Source: Pseudomonas putida
Lineage (GTDB): Bacteria; Pseudomonadota; Gammaproteobacteria; Pseudomonadales; Pseudomonadaceae
Reading direction: 5' to 3'
NCBI RefSeq assembly: GCF_028682635.1
Contig: NZ_JANHLK010000014.1
Location: 109,073-173,072 of the forward strand
Length of the DNA stretch: 64,000 nucleotides
The notes beneath the pieces were generated by a model. It saw only the letters and a list, made by a program, of their open reading frames with translations. It was not told the origin of the DNA and made no database searches. Each line of letters opens with the position of its first letter. The first letter of the stretch is position 1. Made by a program: the position numbers and the translations under genes. This document shows positions 8,297-18,996 of the stretch, piece by piece.

Positions 8297-9061
8297 ATGA
8301 CCGAAGACACCATCAAGCGCCGGGCACGCGGTCTGGACCGGGCGTTCGATATCCTCGATTTCCTCAAGGAGATCGGCCAGCCCCTGCGCCCGAACGACAT
8401 TGCCAGCGGCATCGGCAGCCCCAAATCCACGGTCTACGAGCTGGTGGCCTCGTTGCTCGAACGGCGGATCCTCGAGCCGGTGGGCAGGGACGGTCACGTC
8501 TACCTCGGTCGCCAGCTGTACTTCCTCGGGCAGGCGCACCTGCGCCATTTCGACCTGAGCCGCGAGGCCGATCACGCCCTGCAGGACATCGTCAGCCAGA
8601 CCCATGAAACCGCGCAGATGTGCCTGCTCAACGGGCGTAAATATACCGTGGCGCTGATGAAGGAGGGCGAGCGGCATTTCCGCATTTCCTCGGACATCGG
8701 CGAAAACGCGCCCATTCCCTGGACCGCGTCCGGGCGCCTGTTGCTGGCGCATTTGAGCGACCAGGAAATCGTCGACCTGATCGACCACGACGACTTCATC
8801 CTGCCCAACGGTGAACGCTTGCCGCTGGAGCAGTTTCTCAAGGAAATACGCCAGGCCGGTATCGACGGGTTTTTCTCCTTCGATAGCGTGGCCGACACCT
8901 TTACCCATTGTTTCGCCGCCCCGGTCAAAGACCCGAATGGCGTGGCCATCGCAACCCTGTGCATCGTCGCCCCCCGGGCCGATGCCAGGAACAATTACAA
9001 CGACTACCGCCGGGTGCTGATCGACAGCGCCAACAGCCTGGCCCGTCGCATCAACGAATAA
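8297..9061 (+). CDS. IclR-family transcriptional regulator
   Basis: 254 residues. The N-terminal winged helix (residues about 10-70; RPNDIASGIGSPKSTVYELVASL) is followed by the GAF-like IclR effector domain (about 85-250). AAGGGG lies 8 bases before the ATG. Located between the importer/RidA genes and the PLP dehydratase/KDG kinase genes, it is the likely local regulator; the TATTCCG inverted repeat upstream of the transporter is its best candidate operator. The KdgR regulators of KDG metabolism belong to the same family, which supports a KDG-related effector. Confidence 0.88.
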   Translation: MTEDTIKRRARGLDRAFDILDFLKEIGQPLRPNDIASGIGSPKSTVYELVASLLERRILEPVGRDGHVYLGRQLYFLGQAHLRHFDLSREADHALQDIVSQTHETAQMCLLNGRKYTVALMKEGERHFRISSDIGENAPIPWTASGRLLLAHLSDQEIVDLIDHDDFILPNGERLPLEQFLKEIRQAGIDGFFSFDSVADTFTHCFAAPVKDPNGVAIATLCIVAPRADARNNYNDYRRVLIDSANSLARRINE

Positions 9062-9100
9062 CAGCGGCTGCCTGCGGCCGCGAATGTGAGGAGTTCGACC

Positions 9101-10318
9101 ATGTCTTCTGCGAAAAATACTGCCGCCGTGGAAAAGGGCTTTGCCCACACCGGCGCCAACCTGGTGCGCGACGTCAGCCTGCCGGCGCTGGTGCTGCATC
9201 GCGAAGCGCTGGAACACAACATCCGCTGGATGCAGGACTTTGTCAGCAACAGCGGCGCTGAACTGGCGCCCCACGGCAAGACCAGCATGACCCCGGCGCT
9301 GTTTCGCCGGCAACTGGACGCCGGCGCCTGGGGCATCACCCTGGCCAGCGCCACGCAAACCCGTGCGGCCTACGCCCACGGCGTGCACCGGGTGCTGATG
9401 GCCAACCAGCTGGTCGGCACACCAAACATGGCGTTGATTGCCGATCTTCTGGCGGACCCGGCGTTCGACTTCTATTGCATGGTCGATCACCCGGACAACG
9501 TCGCCGATCTCGGCGCCTATTTCGCTTCCCGTGGCGTGCGCCTGAACGTGATGATCGAATACGGCGTGGTTGGCGGTCGTTGCGGTTGCCGCAGCGAACA
9601 GGAAGTCCTGGACCTGGCCAAGGCGATCGCCGCGCAACCGGCCTTGGCGCTGACCGGGATCGAAGGGTATGAAGGCGTGATCCACGGCGATCACGCGGTG
9701 AGCGGCATCCGCGCGTTCGCAGGCTCGTTGGTGCGTCTGGCGGTGCAGTTGCAGGACAGCGGTGCCTTCGCGATCAACAAACCAATCATCACCGCTTCGG
9801 GTTCGGCCTGGTATGACCTGATTGCCGAAGAGTTCGAGGCGCAGAACGCGGGCGGGCGTTTCCTCAGCGTCCTGCGCCCCGGCAGTTATGTGGCGCACGA
9901 CCATGGCATCTACAAGGAAGCGCAATGCTGCGTGCTCGACCGTCGCAGCGATCTGCAGGAAGGCCTGCGCCCGGCGCTGGAAGTCTGGGCGCACGTGCAG
10001 TCGTTGCCCGAACCTGGCTTCGCGGTGATTGCCCTGGGCAAGCGCGACGTGGCCTATGACGCCGGATTGCCGGTGCCGTTGCTGCGTTACCAGGCCGGTG
10101 TGGTGCCGGCCAAGGGCGATGACGTGAGTGCCTGCAAGGTCACCGCCGTGATGGACCAGCATGCCTTCATGACCGTGGCGCCGGGGGTTGATCTGCGGGT
10201 GGGCGACATCATTTCGTTCGGCACTTCGCACCCGTGCCTGACGTTCGACAAGTGGCGCACGGGGTGCCTGGTGGATGAGCAGTTGAACGTCATCGAGAAC
10301 ATGGAAACCTGTTTCTAA
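9101..10318 (+). CDS. PLP-dependent D-hydroxyamino-acid dehydratase, likely D-glucosaminate dehydratase
   Basis: 405 residues from the ATG at 9101, which follows GTGAGGAG; the frame stays open 15 bases further. Fold-type III PLP enzyme: alanine racemase N-terminal barrel with the Schiff-base lysine in APHGKTSM (Lys60) and a C-terminal domain with the metal-binding His-x-Cys (TSHPCLTF) of D-serine dehydratases. Genomes usually call this 'amino acid deaminase'. The metal-dependent D-glucosaminate dehydratase characterised from P. fluorescens acts on an amino-sugar acid and yields 2-keto-3-deoxygluconate. The KDG kinase gene next door makes this activity more likely than D-serine or D-threonine (inference). 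Confidence 0.75.
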   Translation: MSSAKNTAAVEKGFAHTGANLVRDVSLPALVLHREALEHNIRWMQDFVSNSGAELAPHGKTSMTPALFRRQLDAGAWGITLASATQTRAAYAHGVHRVLMANQLVGTPNMALIADLLADPAFDFYCMVDHPDNVADLGAYFASRGVRLNVMIEYGVVGGRCGCRSEQEVLDLAKAIAAQPALALTGIEGYEGVIHGDHAVSGIRAFAGSLVRLAVQLQDSGAFAINKPIITASGSAWYDLIAEEFEAQNAGGRFLSVLRPGSYVAHDHGIYKEAQCCVLDRRSDLQEGLRPALEVWAHVQSLPEPGFAVIALGKRDVAYDAGLPVPLLRYQAGVVPAKGDDVSACKVTAVMDQHAFMTVAPGVDLRVGDIISFGTSHPCLTFDKWRTGCLVDEQLNVIENMETCF

Positions 10319-10333
10319 GATTTCGACCGCGGC

Positions 10334-10420
10334 GCGGCCATCGCCAGCAGGCTGGCTCCCACAAGGGTCTTGTGGAAACTGAAGATCCATTGTGGGAGCC
10401 AGCCTGCTGGCGATGGGGCC
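10334..10420. repeat. REP palindrome pair, class TCGCCAGCAGG
   Basis: Inverted REP copies (GCCATCGCCAGCAGGCTGGC and complement) between the dehydratase and KDG kinase genes, nearly identical to the element at 11405, including the spacer sequence around GAAGATCCATTGTGG. Confidence 0.88.
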
Positions 10421-10458
10421 CTGACAGACAACATCGCAATACCAGAGACCCCACAATA

Positions 10459-11376
10459 ATGAACACCATCAACACCCCACGCATCGCCCTGATCGGCGAA
10501 TGCATGATCGAGTTGCAGCACCGCGCCGACGGCAGTCTGCAACAGAGTTTCGGCGGCGATACCCTGAACACCGCGGTCTACCTGTCCCGGGAACTGGGCG
10601 CCGCCGGCACGGTGGATTACGTCACCGCCCTGGGCGATGACAGTTTCAGCGATGCCATGTGCCAGAGTTGGGCCGGCGAAAACATTGGCCTGGGCATGGT
10701 CCAGCGCTTGCCCGGTCGCTTGCCGGGGCTGTATTGCATCCAGACCGACGCCGCCGGCGAGCGGCGTTTTCTCTATTGGCGCAATGAAGCGGCGGTGCGC
10801 GATTGCTTCACCACCCCGGCCGCCGCGCCGATCCTGGCGGCGCTGCCGGATTACGACGTGTTGTATTTCAGCGGCATCACCCTTGCGGTGCTGGGCGTAC
10901 AAGGTCGGGAAAAATTGCTGGAAACCCTGATCGAGGCCCGCCAGCGCGATGCCCGAATCGTCTTCGACAACAACTATCGCCCGCGTTTGTGGGCCTCGGT
11001 GGAGGAGGCGCAGGCGGCTTATCGCAGGGTCCTGCCCTATGTCGACCTAGCGCTGCTGACTGTCGATGACGAGCAGGCGCTGTTTCATTTCTCTGATTGT
11101 GCGGCGGTGTTTGCAGCGTACGAGCAGATCGGCACGCCTGAAGTGGTGCTCAAGCGCGGCGCCGAGGCGTGTTTGATTCGGTGTGACGGCGAGTCGTTCG
11201 AAGTGCCGGCGCAGAAGGTCGAGCGGGTGGTGGACACCACGGCGGCGGGGGATTCGTTCAGCGCGGCGTACCTGGCTTCGCGGCTCAAGGGGGGGAGCCC
11301 GGTTGAAGCGGCGGAGGCGGGGCATCGGTTGGCGAGTCGGGTGATTCAGGTGCCGGGGGCGTTGATTCCCAGGTAA
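10459..11376 (+). CDS. kdgK: 2-keto-3-deoxygluconate kinase (PfkB family)
   Basis: 305 residues from the ATG at 10459; the frame runs further upstream but only through the REP element. PfkB ribokinase fold: N-terminal GECMIELQ and FGGDTLNTAVYLSRELG (substrate glycine motif), C-terminal VDTTAAGDSFSAAYL with the catalytic Asp. It phosphorylates KDG to KDPG for the Entner-Doudoroff aldolase. Adjacent to the putative D-glucosaminate dehydratase, whose product would be KDG. Confidence 0.82.
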   Translation: MNTINTPRIALIGECMIELQHRADGSLQQSFGGDTLNTAVYLSRELGAAGTVDYVTALGDDSFSDAMCQSWAGENIGLGMVQRLPGRLPGLYCIQTDAAGERRFLYWRNEAAVRDCFTTPAAAPILAALPDYDVLYFSGITLAVLGVQGREKLLETLIEARQRDARIVFDNNYRPRLWASVEEAQAAYRRVLPYVDLALLTVDDEQALFHFSDCAAVFAAYEQIGTPEVVLKRGAEACLIRCDGESFEVPAQKVERVVDTTAAGDSFSAAYLASRLKGGSPVEAAEAGHRLASRVIQVPGALIPR

Positions 11377-11404
11377 GTGGAGGATGGCCGCTGGCTGCGC
11401 CATC

Positions 11405-11487
11405 GGATCGCCAGCAGGCTGGCTCCCACAAGGGCCTTGTGGACACAGAAGATCCATTGTGGGAGCCAGCCTGCTGGCGATGGGGCC
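11405..11487. repeat. REP palindrome pair, class TCGCCAGCAGG
   Basis: Third copy of the REP pair, between the convergent kdgK and parvulin genes. Arms and spacer match the element at 10334 almost base for base. Confidence 0.88.
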
Positions 11488-11501
11488 CCAAAGCCAACCC
11501 A

Positions 11502-11777
11502 TCAGTCGCGGTAAAACACCTGCACCAGGTGATACCCAAACTTGCTCTTGATCGGCCCATGCACCACCCGCAGCGGTTTCTTGAAGATCACCGCATCGAT
11601 CGCACCGACCATCTGCCCCGGCCGCACTTCACCCAGGTCGCCGCCGCGTTTGCCGGACGGGCAGGTGGAGTACTTCTTGGCCAGCACATCGAAGGCTTCA
11701 CCCTTGGCGATGCGTTGCTTGAGTTGTTCGGCTTCTTCCGAAGTTTTCACCAGGATATGGCGGGCTTGAGCTTTCAT
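11502..11777 (-). CDS. Peptidyl-prolyl cis-trans isomerase, parvulin (PpiC) family
   Basis: 91 residues starting MKAQARHILVKT; the frame extends six codons upstream from a TTG, but the ATG fits the family start. A single parvulin domain with the characteristic CPSGKRGGDLGEVRPGQMV and FGYHLVQV motifs and no signal peptide, so it is a cytoplasmic PpiC-type isomerase. A second, clearly paralogous gene lies at 26225. Immediately upstream of a sensor kinase gene on the far side; no functional link seen. Confidence 0.9.
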   Translation of the reverse strand: MKAQARHILVKTSEEAEQLKQRIAKGEAFDVLAKKYSTCPSGKRGGDLGEVRPGQMVGAIDAVIFKKPLRVVHGPIKSKFGYHLVQVFYRD

Positions 11778-11831
11778 GGGGCAGGTACCTTGCAACGGTC
11801 GTGACAGCGGGGCGGGCGATTATGCCTTAAC

Positions 11832-14369
11832 TCACTGCGCTTGACCGATCATCGTGCGAATCTTGTTGGCCAGCAGATCGATGGAAAACGGTTTGGCCAC
11901 CATGTCCATGCCTTCTTCGAGAAAGCCCTGGCGTTCGGCGGCCATTTGCGCGTAACCGGTCATGAACAGCACTTTCAGTTCCGGGCGATGCTGACGGGCA
12001 ATCTCCGCCAGTTGCCGGCCATTCATCCCGGGCAGCCCGACATCGGTGACCAACAGATCGACTCGCAAGTCGGATTCGAGCAAGGGCAGGGCCGTCTTCG
12101 CATTTTCGGCTTCATAGGCGTGATAACCCAACTCCTTGAGCAGATCGAACACCAGCATTCGCACCGCCGGGTCGTCCTCCACCAACACCACCGTTTCGCC
12201 GGCAATCGCCGACGGTGCTTCGCTGATCACCGGCGACAGCACGTCCTGCGGCTCAACGTCGAGCAGTCGCGGCAAGTACAGGCGCACGCTGGTGCCCTGG
12301 CCGGGCATGCTGAACAGGGTCACGTGTCCACCGGACTGCTGGGCAAAACCGTAGATCATCGACAGGCCCAATCCGGTGCCCTGGCCGATGGGTTTGGTGG
12401 TGAAGAACGGGTCGAACGCCTTGGCCAATACCTTGGGGGTCATGCCGGTGCCGTTGTCGCTGACCGCGATCATCAGGTAATCCCCGGCCTTGACCGGTTC
12501 CAGGGTGGTGATGTCACTGCCGTCGAGATAGACATTGGCAGTTTCGATGCACAACCGGCCACCATCGGGCATGGCGTCCCGGGCGTTGATCACCAGGTTG
12601 AGCAGGGCGTTTTCCAGTTGACTGACGTCGGTACTGACCGGCCACACGTCTTCGGTCAGTTGCAGCTTGAGTTCGATATGGTCGCCCTTGGTTCGGCTGA
12701 GCAGGTCCTCCAGGGAGTGGATCAGGTCATTGGCGTTCAGCGTCTTGCGATCCAGCGACTGGCGCCTGGAGAACGCCAGCAGCCGATGGGTGAGGGCAGC
12801 GGCGCGGTTGGCCGAGGACACCGCGGCTTCGGTGAAACGGGCGATTTCGGCGGCGCGGCCGTCGGCAATGTAGCGTTGCATCAGGTCCAGGCTGCCGATG
12901 ATCCCGGTGAGCATGTTGTTGAAGTCATGGGCGATGCCGCCCGTGAGCTGGCCCACTGCTTCCATCTTCTGCGCATGGCGCAGGGCTTCTTCGGCGCGCT
13001 CGCGTTCGAACATCTCGCTGAGCAGTTTTTCATTGGCCTCGGCCAGTTGGCGGGTGCGGGCGCTCACCCGTTCCTCTAGGGTTTCGTTGAGGTTGCGCAA
13101 GGCTTCTTCGGTCTGTTTGCGCTCGGTTTCGTCGATGACGAAGATGTAGAAACCATTTACCGCGCCATCCGCGCCGTGACGCGGCAGGTAATTCATCAGC
13201 GCCTGGCGGGTGCTGCCATCGCGGTGCGGGGTGCTGATGCTGAAGCTGCAGGCCTTGCCGGCCAGGGCCTGGGCGATGTACCCGGCGCGCAGGGCATAGG
13301 CCTCGTCGCCCAGCACTTCGCGGACGGTGCGGCCGAAGAGTTCCTGGGGCGTGAGGCCATACCAGTCCAGGTAGGCGGCGTTGTTCAGGCGAAAGCGTTC
13401 CTCGCGGTCGACGTAGCTGATCAGGATCGGCATGGCGTTGATGATCAACTGCAGCTCGGTCTGGCTCTGGCGCAAGGCCTGCTCGGTGTTCTTGCGCTCG
13501 GTCAGGTCGAGGGCGGCGCCGAGGAAGCGGATCGGCCGGCCGTGGTGATCCTTGTAGCAACGGCCGCGGGCGAACACCCAGCGCAGCTGGCCATCGGCTA
13601 GCAACAGACGGTATTCCTCGGCGTATTCGGTGCCGTGGGTAATGCAGTGCTTGATGCTGCGGGCAATCAGGGTGCGGTCTTCCGGGTGGACGCCGTGCAG
13701 GTATTCGCTGATCGGCAACTGGCCGGACAGCGCCGGTTCAATGCCGTGCAGTTGGGCGAAATGGGCGTCGGCGATGAAGCGGTCCTCACTGATGTCCCAG
13801 TCCCAGGTACCGACCGCGTCGGTGGCGGCGAGGGCCAGTTGCAGGCGCTCCTCGGTGTCTTGCTGGGCCTTGAGGCTCGCGGCGGAGCGCTGTTCCAGTT
13901 CGAGGGCGATGCGCCGGCGTTCATTGGTTTCGATTGCAGTGACCAGGATGCCGGCGACCTGGGCGTTTTCGTCGCGGATGGGGCTGTAGGTCAGGTCAAG
14001 CCAGAAGTCGGAATCGATGCCGTCGCGCTGCAGGGTGAAGCGCTGTTCGCTGTAGGTTCGCACCTGGCCTTGCAGGACCGCGCTGTAGATCGGGTCGGTA
14101 AAGTCCTTCAATTCGGGCCAGATCAGGTGGGTTGGCTGTCCGAAAGCGTGCGGATGCTTGCTGCCGGCCAGCAGCGCGAAGCCATCGTTGTAGATCTGCG
14201 TCAGTTGCGGCCCCCAGAGCAGCAGCATCGGCATCGGCGAGTGAATCACGATGTCCACGGCGGTACGCAGGCTCTGCGGCCAGGTGCCGGCGGCGCCCAG
14301 GGGGCTGCTCGCCCAGTCGAGCCTGGCAATCAGGGCCTGGGCATCGCTGCCGGTGGGTGATGCGTTCAT
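11832..14369 (-). CDS. Hybrid sensor histidine kinase with PAS domains and C-terminal receiver
   Basis: 845 residues without membrane helices. Three PAS-type sensory regions (about 25-150, 175-295, 300-420; for example WDWDISEDRFIADAHFAQLHG), a coiled-coil linker, a HisKA domain with H-box GGIAHDFNNMLTGIIGSLDLM, an HATPase with N and G boxes (NLVINARDAMP, GQGTGLGLSMIYG) and a C-terminal receiver with phospho-acceptor Asp in LLVTDVGLPGMNG. A soluble cytoplasmic sensor, probably working through an external phosphotransfer partner. Nothing in the neighbourhood shows its signal or output. Confidence 0.9.
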   Translation of the reverse strand: MNASPTGSDAQALIARLDWASSPLGAAGTWPQSLRTAVDIVIHSPMPMLLLWGPQLTQIYNDGFALLAGSKHPHAFGQPTHLIWPELKDFTDPIYSAVLQGQVRTYSEQRFTLQRDGIDSDFWLDLTYSPIRDENAQVAGILVTAIETNERRRIALELEQRSAASLKAQQDTEERLQLALAATDAVGTWDWDISEDRFIADAHFAQLHGIEPALSGQLPISEYLHGVHPEDRTLIARSIKHCITHGTEYAEEYRLLLADGQLRWVFARGRCYKDHHGRPIRFLGAALDLTERKNTEQALRQSQTELQLIINAMPILISYVDREERFRLNNAAYLDWYGLTPQELFGRTVREVLGDEAYALRAGYIAQALAGKACSFSISTPHRDGSTRQALMNYLPRHGADGAVNGFYIFVIDETERKQTEEALRNLNETLEERVSARTRQLAEANEKLLSEMFERERAEEALRHAQKMEAVGQLTGGIAHDFNNMLTGIIGSLDLMQRYIADGRAAEIARFTEAAVSSANRAAALTHRLLAFSRRQSLDRKTLNANDLIHSLEDLLSRTKGDHIELKLQLTEDVWPVSTDVSQLENALLNLVINARDAMPDGGRLCIETANVYLDGSDITTLEPVKAGDYLMIAVSDNGTGMTPKVLAKAFDPFFTTKPIGQGTGLGLSMIYGFAQQSGGHVTLFSMPGQGTSVRLYLPRLLDVEPQDVLSPVISEAPSAIAGETVVLVEDDPAVRMLVFDLLKELGYHAYEAENAKTALPLLESDLRVDLLVTDVGLPGMNGRQLAEIARQHRPELKVLFMTGYAQMAAERQGFLEEGMDMVAKPFSIDLLANKIRTMIGQAQ

Positions 14370-14517
14370 CTGGTTGTCCTGAACATGATTCGGTGTGGCG
14401 ACCTCTACTATTCCTGCAGGGCAGTAGACGCTGGATGGCCTGCTTCAGGTCATTTTTTTTATCATTGAATGCTCCACAGATATTTTTTGCCATGGAAATC
14501 GAACCCCTGCAGGTGTT

Positions 14518-16473
<1,956 letters not shown>

Positions 16474-16536
16474 GAGTTGCCTCTTCTTTATTATTCACGC
16501 ACAAGCCGAGGTAGACACATTTCACAGGGTGGATGG

Positions 16537-17310
16537 TTACTGCGCCAACCACCCACCATCGACATTCCATGCCGCGCCACGCACCTGGGTGCCGGCTTCG
16601 CTGCACAGGAACAGCACCAGTTCGCCCAATTGCGGTGGCGTCACGAATTCCAGCGACGGCTGCTTCTCGGCCAGCAAATCATGCTGCGCCTGCTGCGGGT
16701 CGATGCCGGTGGCGGCGCGGTCGTCGATCTGCTTCTGCACCAGCGGCGTCAGCACCCAGCCCGGGCAAATCGCGTTGCAGGTGATGTTGCTGGTGGCGGT
16801 TTCCAGGGCGACCACCTTGGTCAGCCCGATCACCCCGTGCTTGGCGGCGACATAGGCGGCTTTACCCGTCGAACCCACCAGGCCATGCACCGAGGCAATG
16901 TTGATCACCCGGCCCCAGCCCTTGGCGCGCATGCCCGGCAGGCTCAGGCGGGTGCTATGGAACACCGACGACAGGTTGATGGCAATGATCGAGTCCCAGC
17001 GCTCCACCGGGAACTCGTCCACCGGCGCCACATACTGGATGCCGGCGTTGTTGACCAGAATGTCGACGCCGCCGAATTCACGCTCGGCGTAGGCGATCAT
17101 GTCGGCGATCTGCGTCGCGTCGCTGACATCGGCCGGATGATGGCCAACCTTGCCGCCGAACTGCTCTACCTCGGCGATCACTTTGGATGCATCGCCAAAT
17201 CCGTTGAGAATCAGGTTGGCGCCAGCCTTGGCCAGGCTCAGGGCAATGCCCAGGCCGATGCCGCTGGTGGAACCGGTGACCAGTGCGGTCTTGCCCGAAA
17301 GAGACGTCAT
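16537..17310 (-). CDS. hbdH: 3-hydroxybutyrate dehydrogenase (SDR)
   Basis: 257 residues starting MTSLSGKTALVTG. Classical short-chain dehydrogenase: Rossmann TGSTSGIG, NNAG (NNAGIQYVAPVDEF), catalytic Ser-Tyr-Lys (NIASVHGLVGS, YVAAKHG). The IQYVAPVDEFPVERWD segment and C-terminal QVRGAAWNVDGGWLAQ are typical of bacterial D-3-hydroxybutyrate dehydrogenase. It oxidises 3-hydroxybutyrate to acetoacetate with NAD+. Seven bases separate it from the upstream GntP permease. Confidence 0.9.
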   Translation of the reverse strand: MTSLSGKTALVTGSTSGIGLGIALSLAKAGANLILNGFGDASKVIAEVEQFGGKVGHHPADVSDATQIADMIAYAEREFGGVDILVNNAGIQYVAPVDEFPVERWDSIIAINLSSVFHSTRLSLPGMRAKGWGRVINIASVHGLVGSTGKAAYVAAKHGVIGLTKVVALETATSNITCNAICPGWVLTPLVQKQIDDRAATGIDPQQAQHDLLAEKQPSLEFVTPPQLGELVLFLCSEAGTQVRGAAWNVDGGWLAQ

Positions 17311-17317
17311 CAATACC

Positions 17318-18709
17318 TCACACAATGCCAGTGGCGTAGAAAGTGCCGATCACTACGAAAACCGCGAGGGTCTTGATCAGCGTAATACAGAAAATGTCTT
17401 TGTAGGCCTCGCGGTGGGTCAGGCCGGTCACCGCCAGCAAGGTAATCACCGCGCCGTTGTGCGGCAGGGTGTCCATGCCGCCACTGGCCATGGCGGCCAC
17501 CCGGTGCAGGACTTCCAGCGGGATGTTGGCGGCGTGGGCGGCTGCGATGAAGTCATTGGCCATGGCCGCCAGCGCAATGCTCATCCCGCCCGACGCAGAA
17601 CCGGTGATGCCGGCCAGCAAGGTCACGGTTATCGCTTCATTGACCAACGGATTGGGAATGCTCTTGAGCCAGTCGGCCAAGACCAGGAAGCCCGGCAAGG
17701 AGGCGATCACTGCGCCAAATCCATACTCCGACGCGGTGTTCATCGCCGCCAGCAACGAACCGCCGACCGCACTTCTACTGCCCTCGGCGAGTTTGCCGCG
17801 AATCGCCTGGAAGCCGAACACCAACACCATGAGGATGCCGACCAGCAGCGCGGCTTGAACGGCCCAGATAGCCGTCAGCTTGGCGATTTCAGTGGTCACC
17901 GGCGCGGCCATGCCTGGCAGTGCGAGGCTGTGGGTCTTGCCGTACCACTGTGGGATCCATTGGGTAAACAGCAGGTTCATGATGCCCACGGCCAACAGCG
18001 GAGACAGGGCGATCCAGGGGTTGGGCAGCTTGATGTCGGCGGCAGTTTCCGGCTCGTTGCGCAGTTCGGTGCCATAACCCTCACCGGCCAGCTGAGCCTT
18101 TTTGCGTTGGCGCTGCAGAAACAGCATGCCGGCGCAGACCACGAAGATCGCGCCGATCAAGCCCAGCCATGGCGCAGCCCAGGCGGTGGTGTTGAAGAAG
18201 GTACTGGGGATGATGTTCTGGATCTGCGGGGTGCCGGGCAGGGCGTCCATGGTGAACGAAAAGGCGCCGAGGGCGATGGTCGCCGGGATCAGGCGCTTGG
18301 GGATGTTGCTCTGGCGGAACATTTCCGCGGCGAACGGATAGACCGCGAACACCACCACGAACAGCGAGACGCCACCGTAGGTCAGCAGGGCGCAGACCAG
18401 CACGATCACCAGCATCGCCTGGCGGGTGCCAAGCAAGCGAATGGCCGCCGCGACGATCGAGCGCGAAAAACCCGACAGTTCGATGAGCTTGCCGAACACT
18501 GCGCCGAGCAGGAACACCGGGAAATACAGCTTGATGAAACCGACCATTTTTTCCATGAACACCCCGGTGAAGGCAGGGGCGACGGCAGAAGGATCGGTGA
18601 GCAGGACGGCGCCGAGGGCGGCAATCGGGGCAAAGAGGATAACGCTGTAGCCACGGTAGGCAGCCAGCATCAGCAGCGTGAGGGCTGCCAAGGCAATGAT
18701 CACACTCAT
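17318..18709 (-). CDS. GntP family permease, likely 3-hydroxybutyrate uptake
   Basis: 463 residues, 12 or more hydrophobic helices and GntP family signatures (MDALPGTPQIQNIIPSTFF, GITGSASGGMSIALAAM, GGMDTLPHNGAVITLLAVTGLTHREAYKDI). GntP transporters are H+ symporters for organic acids. Being first in the operon with hbdH and near aacS, the substrate is most likely 3-hydroxybutyrate and/or acetoacetate. A sigma-54-type promoter lies 56-72 bp upstream. Confidence 0.85.
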   Translation of the reverse strand: MSVIIALAALTLLMLAAYRGYSVILFAPIAALGAVLLTDPSAVAPAFTGVFMEKMVGFIKLYFPVFLLGAVFGKLIELSGFSRSIVAAAIRLLGTRQAMLVIVLVCALLTYGGVSLFVVVFAVYPFAAEMFRQSNIPKRLIPATIALGAFSFTMDALPGTPQIQNIIPSTFFNTTAWAAPWLGLIGAIFVVCAGMLFLQRQRKKAQLAGEGYGTELRNEPETAADIKLPNPWIALSPLLAVGIMNLLFTQWIPQWYGKTHSLALPGMAAPVTTEIAKLTAIWAVQAALLVGILMVLVFGFQAIRGKLAEGSRSAVGGSLLAAMNTASEYGFGAVIASLPGFLVLADWLKSIPNPLVNEAITVTLLAGITGSASGGMSIALAAMANDFIAAAHAANIPLEVLHRVAAMASGGMDTLPHNGAVITLLAVTGLTHREAYKDIFCITLIKTLAVFVVIGTFYATGIV

Positions 18710-18764
18710 GGTGTGTCTCCTGGATTGTTATTTTTTTAAGGTAGTACGTTGTGGGGAGGGGCTA

Positions 18765-18781
18765 TAGCGAGATTTGTGCCA
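18765..18781 (-). promoter_or_regulatory. Sigma-54 (-24/-12) promoter of the GntP-hbdH operon
   Basis: On the minus strand the sequence TGGCACAAATCTCGCTA has the GG and GC dinucleotides exactly 10 bases apart, matching the consensus TGGCACG-N4-TTGCW except at two positions. A sigma-54 activator gene of the AtoC/HbdR kind follows directly upstream (18997), which strongly supports it. Confidence 0.72.
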
Positions 18782-18876
18782 AGTGGTTAAGTTGTTGAAA
18801 TATAAAGAAATATTAAAGAAGGCCAGGTTGCGATGGTTTGAGTTGTCTCGGTTTTGAGATTTTCGGTGGTCTTTCC

Positions 18877-18968
18877 GGCCTCTTCGCGAGCAAGCCCGCT
18901 CCCACAGGGATCGTATTCTTCCTGCCATACGGTATCCCTGTGGGAGCGGGCTTGCTCGCGAAGAGGCC
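18877..18968. repeat. REP palindrome pair, class TTCGCGAGCAAGC
   Basis: Inverted copies of TTCGCGAGCAAGCCCGCTCC and complement around a short spacer. A different REP family from those at 8161-11487. Lies between the GntP operon promoter and the end of its regulator gene. Confidence 0.88.
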
Positions 18969-18996
18969 ATATCTACCAATGAAGATTTATGTCTCT

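Noticed and set aside
8216..10456. 746-codon minus-strand open frame
   Set aside because: Runs antisense through the IclR and PLP dehydratase genes; His/Gln/Arg-rich composition with no motifs, a GC-skew shadow.
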